Positions 1 through 7,490 of a DNA stretch of 64,000 bases are shown one piece after another. Made by a program: the position numbers and the translations under genes. Source of the DNA: Muribaculaceae bacterium (lineage in GTDB: Bacteria; Bacteroidota; Bacteroidia; Bacteroidales; Muribaculaceae); NCBI GenBank assembly GCA_023663365.1, contig JAMPHP010000005.1:1-64000 (forward strand). The letters run 5' to 3'. Numbering within the stretch: position 1 is the first letter of the stretch; every line of letters starts with the position of its first letter. The notes beneath the pieces were generated by a model that did not search any database, was not told the origin of the DNA, and saw only the letters and a list, made by a program, of their open reading frames with translations.

Positions 1-6
1 AAAAAA

Positions 7-36
7 TTTTGACACCTCCAAGCCTGAGTGTCAAAA
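7..36. terminator. Symmetric hairpin with A/T tails
   Basis: Arms TTTTGACAC (7-15) and GTGTCAAAA (28-36) are perfectly complementary around a 12-nt loop, with A-runs outside on the left and right, so it could end transcription in either direction. It probably belongs to a gene beyond the left edge. The remainder of the 272 bases before the first gene holds a second hairpin, one repeat copy and a promoter element. Confidence 0.5.
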
Positions 37-71
37 AGATTCAGCTCATATCAAATTTTATTCTGTCAAAG

Positions 72-90
72 ACCCGACCCTCTGTCGGGT
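72..90. other. Small GC-rich hairpin, role unclear
   Basis: ACCCGAC (72-78) pairs with GTCGGGT (84-90) around a 5-nt loop. There is no T-run directly after it, so termination is not assured. It lies in the leader region upstream of the VUT transporter or at the end of an upstream transcript. Confidence 0.3.
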
Positions 91-117
91 GTCTGTAAAT
101 TAGATAGTTGTCGTATA

Positions 118-148
118 CCTTGGGTGTCCGCTCTACGAGCTCCCAAGG
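118..148. repeat. Flanking hairpin repeat, copy 1
   Basis: Nested inverted repeat: CCTTGGG (118-124) with CCCAAGG (142-148), and inside it GCTC (130-133) with GAGC (137-140). A closely related structure stands on the other side of the VUT gene at 996-1030. Both copies are followed by similar sequence (GGCTA, then AAGGCC, then GGCTTG), so the repeated unit is longer than the hairpin itself, roughly 70-90 bases. Confidence 0.6.
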
Positions 149-225
149 CTAAGGCCTTGCACCCGTAGTAGGGGCTTGAGCAGTTTAAGGGGGCAGCTAC
201 GATGGGGTAATTCCTGATAATTTTG

Positions 226-233
226 TAACTTTG
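226..233 (+). promoter_or_regulatory. Bacteroidota -7 promoter element for VUT gene
   Basis: TAACTTTG matches the TAnnTTTG -7 consensus of Bacteroidota housekeeping promoters. It stands 39 bases before the ATG at 273. No clear -33 TTTG is present at the expected distance. Confidence 0.55.
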
Positions 234-272
234 CAGCTCAGAGTGCTTGCTACCTCTTTAAAAACAAGAATT

Positions 273-929
273 ATGACTACTGATACAAGACAATTTTCAC
301 TTTCTTATTTGCTGCTCACCGTCAGTTTTGTGGTGTGCCTTATTGTAGCTAATCTCACCGAAATCAAGACTGTAGATTTTGGCTTTTTCACGATCACGGC
401 CGGTGTGATTGTTTTTCCGATTTCGTATATTATCAATGACTGTGTTGTTGAGGTCTATGGCTTCGCGCGCGCCCGTCTGATGATTTGGATTGGTTTCTTT
501 ATGTCGCTTGCCGTTGCTTTGATGCTACAAGTGGCTATAGTGCTTCCCGGGAGCTCTGCTTGGACGGCTGAGTCGCAGGCGTCGATGGTCAATGTCTATG
601 GAGCGGTGCCCCGCATCATGGTGGCCAGCTTCTCTGCTTTTTTGCTTGGGTCGATGATGAATGCGTGGGTAATGAGTAAAATGAAGCAGAAGCGGCCCAA
701 TGGAACTGCCGCCCTCGGCTATCGTGCGATACTCTCCACTATGTGGGGCGAGGGTGTGGATTCTCTTATATTTTTCCCGATAGCTTTCGGGGGCGTTCTG
801 CCGGTGTCGACGATTGTGTCGCTGATCGTGACTCAAGCTCTTTTGAAAACTCTCTATGAGATTTTGGTGCTGCCCGTTACGCTTCGTGTGATAGTCTTTT
901 TCAAAAAGAAAGAACTTGTTCTGCGCTGA
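273..929 (+). CDS. VUT/YhhQ family queuosine-precursor transporter
   Basis: A 218-residue integral membrane protein with about six hydrophobic segments (roughly residues 12-30, 37-60, 66-90, 112-135, 155-180 and 182-210). The overall pattern and the GEGVDSLIFF stretch near residue 160 are typical of the VUT/YhhQ (COG1738) family, which takes up queuosine precursors such as preQ0 or preQ1. An upstream in-frame TTG would add 14 residues, but the ATG at 273 gives a clean N-terminus and fits the -7 element at 226-233. No other queuosine gene is nearby, so the substrate is inferred from the family. The gene sits alone between two copies of a hairpin repeat and converges on htpG. Confidence 0.85.
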   Translation: MTTDTRQFSLSYLLLTVSFVVCLIVANLTEIKTVDFGFFTITAGVIVFPISYIINDCVVEVYGFARARLMIWIGFFMSLAVALMLQVAIVLPGSSAWTAESQASMVNVYGAVPRIMVASFSAFLLGSMMNAWVMSKMKQKRPNGTAALGYRAILSTMWGEGVDSLIFFPIAFGGVLPVSTIVSLIVTQALLKTLYEILVLPVTLRVIVFFKKKELVLR

Positions 930-930
930 T

Positions 931-970
931 TGCGGGGGATAGGGAAATCCGCCACGGCGGTGCCGGGGGG
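931..970 (-). repeat. Partial inverted copy of dispersed intergenic repeat
   Basis: Read on the minus strand this stretch contains the CCGCCGTGGCGGAT core followed by ATCCCCCGCA, the same order as the repeat at 15501-15705. It starts just past the VUT stop codon. Confidence 0.4.
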
Positions 971-995
971 CTGATAATGAGAATATAAAAGTAAG

Positions 996-1030
996 CCTTG
1001 GGCGTACGCTCGTAGAGCGTAAACCCAAGG
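996..1030. repeat. Flanking hairpin repeat, copy 2
   Basis: CCTTGGG (996-1002) pairs with CCCAAGG (1024-1030), and ACGCTC (1006-1011) with GAGCGT (1015-1020). It is the counterpart of 118-148. It lies between the convergent VUT and htpG genes and may also act as a weak two-way terminator, although there is no long T-run. Confidence 0.6.
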
Positions 1031-1085
1031 CTACGGTTTTGAAGGCCCGCGCTGCGGGTCAGTGATGCGTAAGGGCTTGTACCGT

Positions 1086-3131
1086 TTATTTCATCATGTC
1101 GATGGATCGTGCGATGAAGTCGCTCAGGCTGCGGCCGCGGAGGAGACCGTTGCCGAGAAGTGCGAGGTCGACGAGCTGGCTCACTTCGGGGAGCTCACGG
1201 GCGTAGTCGGCCACGGCCTTTCGCTGCTCGGCGCGGGTGTCGGCGACAGCTTTCTCGAGGTCTTTGACGCGCTGCTCGTCCTCGGCCGAGAGAGGCGCGG
1301 AGCCTGCCGCCTTGCGGATTTCGTCGGCGGCTTTGTTGTCGGCTTCGATGCGGTCGAGCAAGGGCTGCACAGTGGCTGCGAGGGCTTTGTCGGCGCGCTC
1401 GGTGATGCTCTTCACCAGGGGGTGCTCGGTGTTTACCACCAGGGTGTAGTTGTCGGGGAGCTCGCCGTAGAAGTTCATGCCGGGCTGGAGTGCGGCCATT
1501 TCTTTCATGCGGCGCATATACTCGTTCTGAGTGAGCACGATGGGCCTTTCGGTGGGTGCGAGAGCTTCGAACTGAACCATGAACCCGGCTTTCTCCACCT
1601 TGTCGGCATCCACTTCAAAGAGCTGCGAGAGGATTGCGGTGTCGGCAGCGCTCAGGCCTGCTGCGCGGCGGTCGGCTTTGCGGATGAGGTTGTCAATCAC
1701 GTCGGAGTCGACACGGACGAGCTCTGTGCCTTCGAGCTTGCGCTCGAGGAGGCCTACGAAGTGGTTGTCGAGCTGACCGTCGAGCAGGAGCACATTGTAG
1801 CCTCGGTCGTTTGCCGCTTTGATGTAGTTGTACTGAGCGGTGGGGTCGGTGGCGTAGAGGTACACGATTTTGCCGTCGGCGTTAGTCTGCTCGGCTTCGA
1901 CGAGAGTCTTGTACTCTTCGGGTGTGAAGTAGCGGCCTTCGGTGTCGCGCAGGAGCAAGAACTTCATGGCTGCGTCGCAGAATTTTTCGTCGGTGAGCAT
2001 ACCGTAGACGATGAATATGCGGATATCGTCCCACTTCTTCTCGAACTCGGCACGGTCGGCACGGAAGAGCTCGTCGAGGCGCGATGCCACTTTCTTGGTG
2101 ATGTAGCCTGAGATTTTCTTCACGGCGGTATCGGCCTGGAGGTAGCTGCGCGATACGTTGAGGGGGATGTCGGGCGAGTCGATCACGCCCTGCATGAGCT
2201 GCATGAACTCGGGCACTACGCCTTCGACGGAGTCGGTGACGTAGACCTGGTTGCAGTAGAGCTGGATGCGGTTGCGGTTGATGTCGAAGTTGTTCTTGAT
2301 TTTGGGGAAGAAGAGTATGCCGGTGAGGTTGAAGGGGTAGTCCACATTGAGGTGAATCCAGAAGAGCGGGTCTTCCTGGCCGGGGTATAGCTCCTGGTAG
2401 AACTTGAGGTAGTCGGCATCGGTGAGCTCGGCGGGTTTCTTCATCCACTGCGGCTCGGTGGAGTTTACGATGAGGTCGCGGTCGGTGTCGACCCACTTGC
2501 CATCTTTCCACTCACGCTCTTTGCCTGAAATCACGGGCACGGGCATGAAGCGGCAGTACTTGCGCAGGAGCATGTCGACACGCTGCTGGTCGAGGAACTC
2601 GGCGCTGTCTTTGTCGATGTAGAGGATGATATCGGTGCCACGCTCGGTGCGGTCGCCTTCGCCCATCGAGTACTCGGGTGAGCCGTCGCACTCCCAGCGC
2701 ACGGGTTTTGCGCCCTCCTGATAGCTGAGCGAGTTGATCACCACTTTCTCGGCTACCATGAAAGCGGAGTAGAACCCAAGGCCGAAGTGGCCGATGATCG
2801 ATTGGGCGTTGTCTTTGTATTTGTTGAGGAAGTCTTCGGCACCCGAGAAAGCAATCTGGTTGATGTACTTCTCGACATCATCGGCGGTCATGCCGATGCC
2901 GTGGTCCGACACCGTGAGTGTGCCGGCTTCCTTGTCGACGGTCACCTTCACATCAAGCGTGCCGGCCTCGCCTTTGAAGTCGCCGAAAGCCGAGAGGGTG
3001 CGCAGCTTCTGTGTGGCATCGACGGCGTTCGACACCAGTTCGCGCAGAAATATTTCGTGGTCGCTGTAGAGGAATTTTTTGATTACCGGGAAGATGTTCT
3101 CGGTTGTTACTCCTATAGTTCCTTTTTGCAT
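1086..3131 (-). CDS. htpG: Molecular chaperone HtpG (Hsp90)
   Basis: Cytoplasmic ATP-dependent Hsp90 chaperone of 681 residues, the usual bacterial length range. The N-terminal GHKL ATPase fold shows SNAVDA near residue 35 (the ATP/Mg asparagine region), DHGIGM near residue 76 and GHFGLGFYSAF near residue 114. Middle and C-terminal dimerisation domains follow. It starts at the ATG at 3131 and ends TAA. It runs against the VUT gene and lies downstream of the aquaporin, but a strong terminator (3178-3210) separates them, so htpG probably has its own promoter in the short interval 3132-3180. No clear TAnnTTTG element was found there. Confidence 0.97.
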   Translation of the reverse strand: MQKGTIGVTTENIFPVIKKFLYSDHEIFLRELVSNAVDATQKLRTLSAFGDFKGEAGTLDVKVTVDKEAGTLTVSDHGIGMTADDVEKYINQIAFSGAEDFLNKYKDNAQSIIGHFGLGFYSAFMVAEKVVINSLSYQEGAKPVRWECDGSPEYSMGEGDRTERGTDIILYIDKDSAEFLDQQRVDMLLRKYCRFMPVPVISGKEREWKDGKWVDTDRDLIVNSTEPQWMKKPAELTDADYLKFYQELYPGQEDPLFWIHLNVDYPFNLTGILFFPKIKNNFDINRNRIQLYCNQVYVTDSVEGVVPEFMQLMQGVIDSPDIPLNVSRSYLQADTAVKKISGYITKKVASRLDELFRADRAEFEKKWDDIRIFIVYGMLTDEKFCDAAMKFLLLRDTEGRYFTPEEYKTLVEAEQTNADGKIVYLYATDPTAQYNYIKAANDRGYNVLLLDGQLDNHFVGLLERKLEGTELVRVDSDVIDNLIRKADRRAAGLSAADTAILSQLFEVDADKVEKAGFMVQFEALAPTERPIVLTQNEYMRRMKEMAALQPGMNFYGELPDNYTLVVNTEHPLVKSITERADKALAATVQPLLDRIEADNKAADEIRKAAGSAPLSAEDEQRVKDLEKAVADTRAEQRKAVADYARELPEVSQLVDLALLGNGLLRGRSLSDFIARSIDMMK

Positions 3132-3177
3132 ATCTTTGGGGTTGTTAGTTTGCTGTTTCTATGTAGAACAGATTTAC

Positions 3178-3210
3178 AAAAAAAATGCCAAACCGGAGGT
3201 CTGACATTTT
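3178..3210 (-). terminator. Rho-independent terminator of aquaporin gene
   Basis: On the minus strand a 13-base-pair stem (3198-3210 with 3182-3194, including G-U pairs, loop 3195-3197) is followed by an eight-base T-run (3178-3185 on the plus strand reads A). Part of it forms the palindrome TGACATTTTGTCA, which is explained by the stem. Confidence 0.75.
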
Positions 3211-3240
3211 GTCACTTTTAAGATATTTTTAAGACTTACA

Positions 3241-3933
3241 TTATTTGACTGCTTTTCGCGAGCCTGTCATAGCCACCCAGCAGAGCACGGCTACTACGGC
3301 ACCGATCGCGGGGCCTACGACCATGATCCAGAAGTCGGCCCAGGCACCGGGGCAGAATACGGCGGGGCCGAAGCTGCGGGCGGGGTTGACCGAGCAGTTG
3401 TCCACGGGAATACCCACGATGTTGACAAGGCCGAGAGCGAGGCCGATAGCGAGACCGGCGAACTTGCCGAAGCCCTTGTTGGCATCGGTGGCACCGAGCA
3501 CGATGAGGACGAAGAAGAATGTGAGGAGGCCTTCGGCCAGGAGAGCCATGCCGGCGTTGGCGCCGGGCTGAATCACGTTGGTGGCAAGGTAAAGGTCGGG
3601 AGTGGTGATGCCGCCGAATTTAAATCCGGGAGCCATGTTCATGAACCAGTAGAGGAAGCCGGCACCGATGGTTGCGCCCAGGAGCTGGAACACGATGTAG
3701 CCTACGCAGTCCTTGCCGCTCATACGCCCCGAGAGGTACATGGCCAGCGACACGGCAGGGTTGACGTGGCATCCTGAGATGTTGCCCAGGCAGTAGCACA
3801 GGCATAAGAGCACCAGACCGAAGCACAGGCCTATGCCCAGACCGCCGATAGAAGGGCCGGCAAGCACTGCGCTGCCGCATGCGAGGATCACCAGAAACAT
3901 CGTGCCCACGCCTTCTGCAATTAATTTCTTCAT
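3241..3933 (-). CDS. Aquaporin-type water/solute channel (MIP family)
   Basis: A 230-residue MIP channel. The two pore boxes are NPA at residues 58-60 and NPARS at 183-187. By alignment to E. coli AqpZ the selectivity-filter positions are F38, N171, C180 and R186. Phe and Arg are as in water channels, Cys is at the position of the mercury-sensitive Cys of human AQP1, and Asn replaces the usual His. The ATG at 3933 gives a standard N-terminus; an in-frame start 17 codons upstream adds an atypical extension. It is monocistronic, with a strong terminator downstream. Water transport is the family expectation; the Asn leaves room for another small solute. Confidence 0.9.
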   Translation of the reverse strand: MKKLIAEGVGTMFLVILACGSAVLAGPSIGGLGIGLCFGLVLLCLCYCLGNISGCHVNPAVSLAMYLSGRMSGKDCVGYIVFQLLGATIGAGFLYWFMNMAPGFKFGGITTPDLYLATNVIQPGANAGMALLAEGLLTFFFVLIVLGATDANKGFGKFAGLAIGLALGLVNIVGIPVDNCSVNPARSFGPAVFCPGAWADFWIMVVGPAIGAVVAVLCWVAMTGSRKAVK

Positions 3934-4090
3934 AAATAGAGTAGTTGAATGTGGTTTGAAAAAAAGTTGAATTTTGTATTTCAACGCTCTAAATTAAGTA
4001 AAAGTTCGGAGATAAGAGGGCTGAACGCTCCTTTTGTGCGCGGGAGTATTAAAAAAAGCCAACGAGGCACTATTTTTAGTGAAAAAGTGC

Positions 4091-4098
4091 TACCTTTG
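4091..4098 (+). promoter_or_regulatory. -7 promoter element of spt
   Basis: TACCTTTG fits TAnnTTTG and stands 71 bases before the spt ATG, giving an mRNA leader of about 65 bases. A T-run at 4073-4077 lies upstream, without a clear -33 TTTG. Confidence 0.6.
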
Positions 4099-4169
4099 CA
4101 TTCTGATTTGGAGCCTCCCGCCGGCCATCCCGGCATCAGGCCTTTAACAAGCCAATCGTCAACAACTAT

Positions 4170-5354
4170 ATGAAACTATTACAGGCAAAGCTCGCCAAAT
4201 ACACCACACCTCAGGAAGCCAAGGCCGCCGGAGTATATCCGTATTTCCGCGCAATCTCGTCGGAGCAGGATCCCGAGGTGATTATCAACGGACGCCGAGT
4301 GCTTATGTTCGGCTCCAATTGCTACACCGGTCTGGTGAACGATCCCCGCATCAAGGAAGCGGCTATCGAGGCTACACGAAAATATGGCACAGGTTGTGCC
4401 GGCTCACCCTTCCTCAACGGCACTCTCGACCTCCACAAGCAGCTCGAGGCTCGTATAGCCGAGTATATAGGCAAGGAAGATGTGATGATTTACTCCACCG
4501 GCTTCGGCGTGAACCTCGGCGTGGTGTCCACACTCACCGGCCGCGAGGACTACATCCTGTGGGATGAGCAGGATCATGCCTCTATCATCGAAGGCCGCAG
4601 GCTGTCGTTCAGCAAGTCGCTCAAATACAAGCACAACGATATGGCCTCGCTCGAGGAGCAGCTTCGCAAGTGCGACCCCGACAAGGTGAAACTCATCGTG
4701 ACCGACGGTGTATTCTCTATGGAAGGCGACGTGGCCAATCTGCCTGAAATAGTAGCGCTCGCCAAGAAGTACAATGCCTCGGTGATGGTCGACGAAGCCC
4801 ACGCCATCGGCGTATTCGGTAATGGCGGCCGCGGCGTGTGCGACCATTTCGGCGTCACCGGCGACGTAGACCTTATCATGGGTACATTCTCCAAGTCGTT
4901 TGCCTCGCTTGGCGGCTTCATAGCCACCGACAAGGAAATCACCAACTTCCTCCGTCACCATTCACGCTCCTATATCTTCACCGCCAGCATCACCCCCGCC
5001 TCCACAGCTGCCGCCCTCAAGGCCATCGACATCATGGAGAGCGAGCCCGAGCTGCAGGAGAACCTCTGGAAGCTCACCAACATGGCGCTCGACGGCTTCC
5101 GTGAGCGCGGTTTCGAGATCGGCAACACATCCACGCCCATCATCCCGCTTTATATCCGCGACAACTTCAAGACATTCAAAATCACCCGCGACCTCCTCGA
5201 AGAGGGTATCTTCGTGAATCCCGTGGTTTCGCCCGCAGTGGCTCCGCAGGACACCCTGATCCGATTCAGCCTCATGGCCACACATACTCCCGAGCAGGTG
5301 AACCGCGCCCTTGAGACCATCACCAAGGTATTCAAGGAGAACGGCGTACTCTGA
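4170..5354 (+). CDS. spt: Serine palmitoyltransferase (sphingolipid synthesis)
   Basis: PLP-dependent alpha-oxoamine synthase of 394 residues that condenses L-serine with a long-chain acyl-CoA, the first step of sphingolipid synthesis in Bacteroidales. The PLP lysine is K242 in TFSKSFASLGG, with D208 and H211 in VDEAH and the PLP-stacking H136 in DEQDHAS. Length and sequence match the Bacteroides Spt type rather than 2-amino-3-ketobutyrate ligase or BioF, which are the alternatives in this fold. It has its own promoter and lies 37 bases upstream of the reverse rubrerythrin gene, with which it may be cotranscribed up to the terminator at 5970-6017. Confidence 0.88.
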   Translation: MKLLQAKLAKYTTPQEAKAAGVYPYFRAISSEQDPEVIINGRRVLMFGSNCYTGLVNDPRIKEAAIEATRKYGTGCAGSPFLNGTLDLHKQLEARIAEYIGKEDVMIYSTGFGVNLGVVSTLTGREDYILWDEQDHASIIEGRRLSFSKSLKYKHNDMASLEEQLRKCDPDKVKLIVTDGVFSMEGDVANLPEIVALAKKYNASVMVDEAHAIGVFGNGGRGVCDHFGVTGDVDLIMGTFSKSFASLGGFIATDKEITNFLRHHSRSYIFTASITPASTAAALKAIDIMESEPELQENLWKLTNMALDGFRERGFEIGNTSTPIIPLYIRDNFKTFKITRDLLEEGIFVNPVVSPAVAPQDTLIRFSLMATHTPEQVNRALETITKVFKENGVL

Positions 5355-5391
5355 TTTAATACAGACAAACTGACATAAACACTCCGTAATT

Positions 5392-5946
5392 ATGAAAAAG
5401 AAATTTATCTGCATGGTGTGCGGCTACGTACACGAAGGCAACGAGGCTCCCGAAAAGTGCCCCATCTGCGGTGCTCCCGCAAGCAAATTTAAAGAACTCG
5501 ACGAGACAGCCGCTCTTCAGTTCGTGACCGAACACGAAATCGGCATCGCCAAGGGTTGCGACGAGGAAATGATTAAAGACCTCACCGCACACTTCAACGG
5601 CGAGTGCGGCGAAGTGGGCATGTACCTCGCCATGAGCCGTCAGGCCGACCGCGAAGGCTACCCCGAAATCGCCGAGGCTTTCAAGCGCTACGCTTTCGAG
5701 GAAGCTGAGCACGCTGCCAAGTTTGCCGAGCTCCTCGGTGAGTGCGTGTGGGATACCCGCACCAACCTCGAGAAGCGCATGGCTGCCGAAGCCGGTGCCA
5801 ACGCCGACAAGATGCGCATCGCCAAGCGCGCCAAAGAGCTCAACCTCGACGCCATCCACGACACCGTGCATGAAATGGCTAAGGACGAGGCTCGTCACGG
5901 CCAGGGCTTCCAGGGTCTCTTCAACCGCTACTTCGGCAATAAGTAA
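5392..5946 (+). CDS. Reverse rubrerythrin (NADH peroxidase type)
   Basis: A 184-residue cytosolic protein with the domain order reversed relative to classical rubrerythrin. An N-terminal rubredoxin-like iron site (C7, C10, C23, C26) precedes a four-helix ferritin-like diiron domain carrying E and H ligand motifs such as [10 protein letters not shown] and [10 protein letters not shown]. Proteins of this architecture reduce hydrogen peroxide in anaerobes using electrons from NADH through a partner reductase. No such reductase is adjacent. It follows spt closely and ends at a strong terminator. Confidence 0.93.
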   Translation: MKKKFICMVCGYVHEGNEAPEKCPICGAPASKFKELDETAALQFVTEHEIGIAKGCDEEMIKDLTAHFNGECGEVGMYLAMSRQADREGYPEIAEAFKRYAFEEAEHAAKFAELLGECVWDTRTNLEKRMAAEAGANADKMRIAKRAKELNLDAIHDTVHEMAKDEARHGQGFQGLFNRYFGNK

Positions 5947-5969
5947 GCCCCTGCACCCCTCAAACTAAC

Positions 5970-6017
5970 AAAGCGCCTGCTCTGAGTTCGACTCAGGGCA
6001 GGCGCTTTGATTTTTTT
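5970..6017. terminator. Strong bidirectional terminator
   Basis: AAAGCGCCTGC (5970-5980) pairs perfectly with GCAGGCGCTTT (5998-6008), and CTGAGT (5982-5987) with ACTCAG (5991-5996), followed by seven T at 6011-6017. It separates the convergent rubrerythrin and DUF389 genes. Confidence 0.92.
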
Positions 6018-6023
6018 GTGGTG

Positions 6024-7385
6024 TCACATCTCCACGACGGTGACTTTGGAGTAGCCGAGTCGGGCCTGTAGATATTCGGCCAAGCGCTTGCGCTCAGAGC
6101 CGGAGAAGTGCCCTTTAGTGCGGATCATGGCCACGGTGGCGGTGTCGGTGCGGGCATTGTCGCCCGGGGTGGTGAATACGGTGGTGGATATGCCTATGCG
6201 CTCGACCTTGGGGAAGACCACGCTGAGCTCGGGCGAGACCTCGGGGGCGGCCAGCACCGACTGACGGCCCGCGGCCACGAGGCTGTGGAGCGAGTCGATG
6301 GTGCTCTGCTGGCGCGTGATGGTGGCCTGGGCTATGCGGTAGATGTCGGCCACATCGGAACTGTAGGTGCCCGCCGAGGGTGTGCTTGTGGCGGAGCTGC
6401 CCTGGATGAATATGAGCTTGGTGCCCTCGAGGCCGTAGAACTTCAGGCGCGGAGTGAGGGCGAGTCTCAGCGAGTCGATGGGCATGGGTTGGCCTATAAG
6501 AGTGAGCGATAGATACTTCTGGCCGTGGTCTACGTAGGCGCGGCGGTTGATAACCTGAGTCTCGGGGAAGTTGCACTCAGCCTGCACGAAGCGCTCGGAG
6601 TCCATGGTGAAGCGGTTGTCGCTGAGCATACGGTAGGTGAGGTAGATGCTCGGGAGCATCGTGAGGATGGCGAGGGTGTAGACGATGCGGCGCACCTTGA
6701 GCGCGCGGGCGTTGTCGGCATCCTGCACGCCCTTGTAGTTCATGAGCTTTACGCCGATGAATGTGGCGAAGGCGATGTAGATGGAGTTGATGATGAAGAG
6801 GTACGACGCTCCGAAGAAGTAGTTGAGCTGCCATGTGGCAAGGCCGTAGCCGGCGGTGCACAGCGGTGGCATGAGGGCTGTGGCGATAGCTACGCCGGGG
6901 ATCACGTTGCCTTTGTTTCGGCTGCCGAGGCCCATGATGCCTGCGGCACCACCGAAGAAGCCGATGAGCACATCGTAGATGGTGGGAGAGGTGCGGGCCA
7001 GGAGCTCGCTGTGCTGCTCGTTGACGGGCGATATGAGGAAGTAGAGCGTAGATGCTATCACCGAGAAGCCGGCGGCCATGACGAGGTTGCGCACACAGCG
7101 CTTGAGGAGGTCGAAATCGTGGATACCTACGCCGAGACCTATGCCAATGATAGGCCCCATGAGCGGCGAGATGAGCATGGCGCCGATTATCACAGCTGTC
7201 GAGTTGGTGTTGAGGCCGAGCGATGCAATGAAAATGGCGAGGATGAGAATCACGATATTTGTGCCGCGGAAGGTCACGCCGTCGCGGATGTTGCTCTCTG
7301 CCTCGGCCTGCGATACGAGCTGACCCGAGAAGGAGAAGTAGTCCACAAAAAAGTTGGATAGCTTAGTGATGAAATTCGCTCTCAT
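6024..7385 (-). CDS. DUF389 (TIGR00341-like) membrane protein
   Basis: A 453-residue inner-membrane protein. After a short cytoplasmic N-terminus, several transmembrane helices occur between about residues 40 and 255, including the family-typical AVIIGAMLISPLMGPIIGIG block and GVAIATALMPPLC. The C-terminal 190 residues are a soluble domain. The function of DUF389 proteins is not established; do not infer transport of a particular substrate. The gene is flanked by a terminator on each side and seems monocistronic. It starts at the ATG at 7385 in an AT-rich leader. Confidence 0.88.
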   Translation of the reverse strand: MRANFITKLSNFFVDYFSFSGQLVSQAEAESNIRDGVTFRGTNIVILILAIFIASLGLNTNSTAVIIGAMLISPLMGPIIGIGLGVGIHDFDLLKRCVRNLVMAAGFSVIASTLYFLISPVNEQHSELLARTSPTIYDVLIGFFGGAAGIMGLGSRNKGNVIPGVAIATALMPPLCTAGYGLATWQLNYFFGASYLFIINSIYIAFATFIGVKLMNYKGVQDADNARALKVRRIVYTLAILTMLPSIYLTYRMLSDNRFTMDSERFVQAECNFPETQVINRRAYVDHGQKYLSLTLIGQPMPIDSLRLALTPRLKFYGLEGTKLIFIQGSSATSTPSAGTYSSDVADIYRIAQATITRQQSTIDSLHSLVAAGRQSVLAAPEVSPELSVVFPKVERIGISTTVFTTPGDNARTDTATVAMIRTKGHFSGSERKRLAEYLQARLGYSKVTVVEM

Positions 7386-7422
7386 ATAAAATATAAAATA
7401 CCGATATTTCTATATAAACGAG

Positions 7423-7455
7423 CGGTCGCCGTCGAGGGTTTGGTGACGGCGACCG
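7423..7455 (-). terminator. Terminator hairpin after outer-membrane barrel gene
   Basis: CGGTCGCCGTC (7423-7433) pairs perfectly with GACGGCGACCG (7445-7455). On the minus strand it is 36 bases past the barrel stop codon. The tail is only mildly T-rich. Confidence 0.6.
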
Positions 7456-7490
7456 GATTGTCGCTCAGCAGTCAAATGCTTGTGTTTCTC

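Noticed and set aside
100-272. Possible preQ1 riboswitch before the queuosine-precursor transporter
   Set aside because: No preQ1-I or preQ1-II pattern (compact hairpin plus A-rich tail ending near the ribosome site) could be laid over this leader; the visible hairpin is a repeat also found after the gene.
3202-3214. Palindrome TGACATTTTGTCA upstream of htpG as a heat-shock operator
   Set aside because: It is part of the stem of the aquaporin terminator, which explains it fully.
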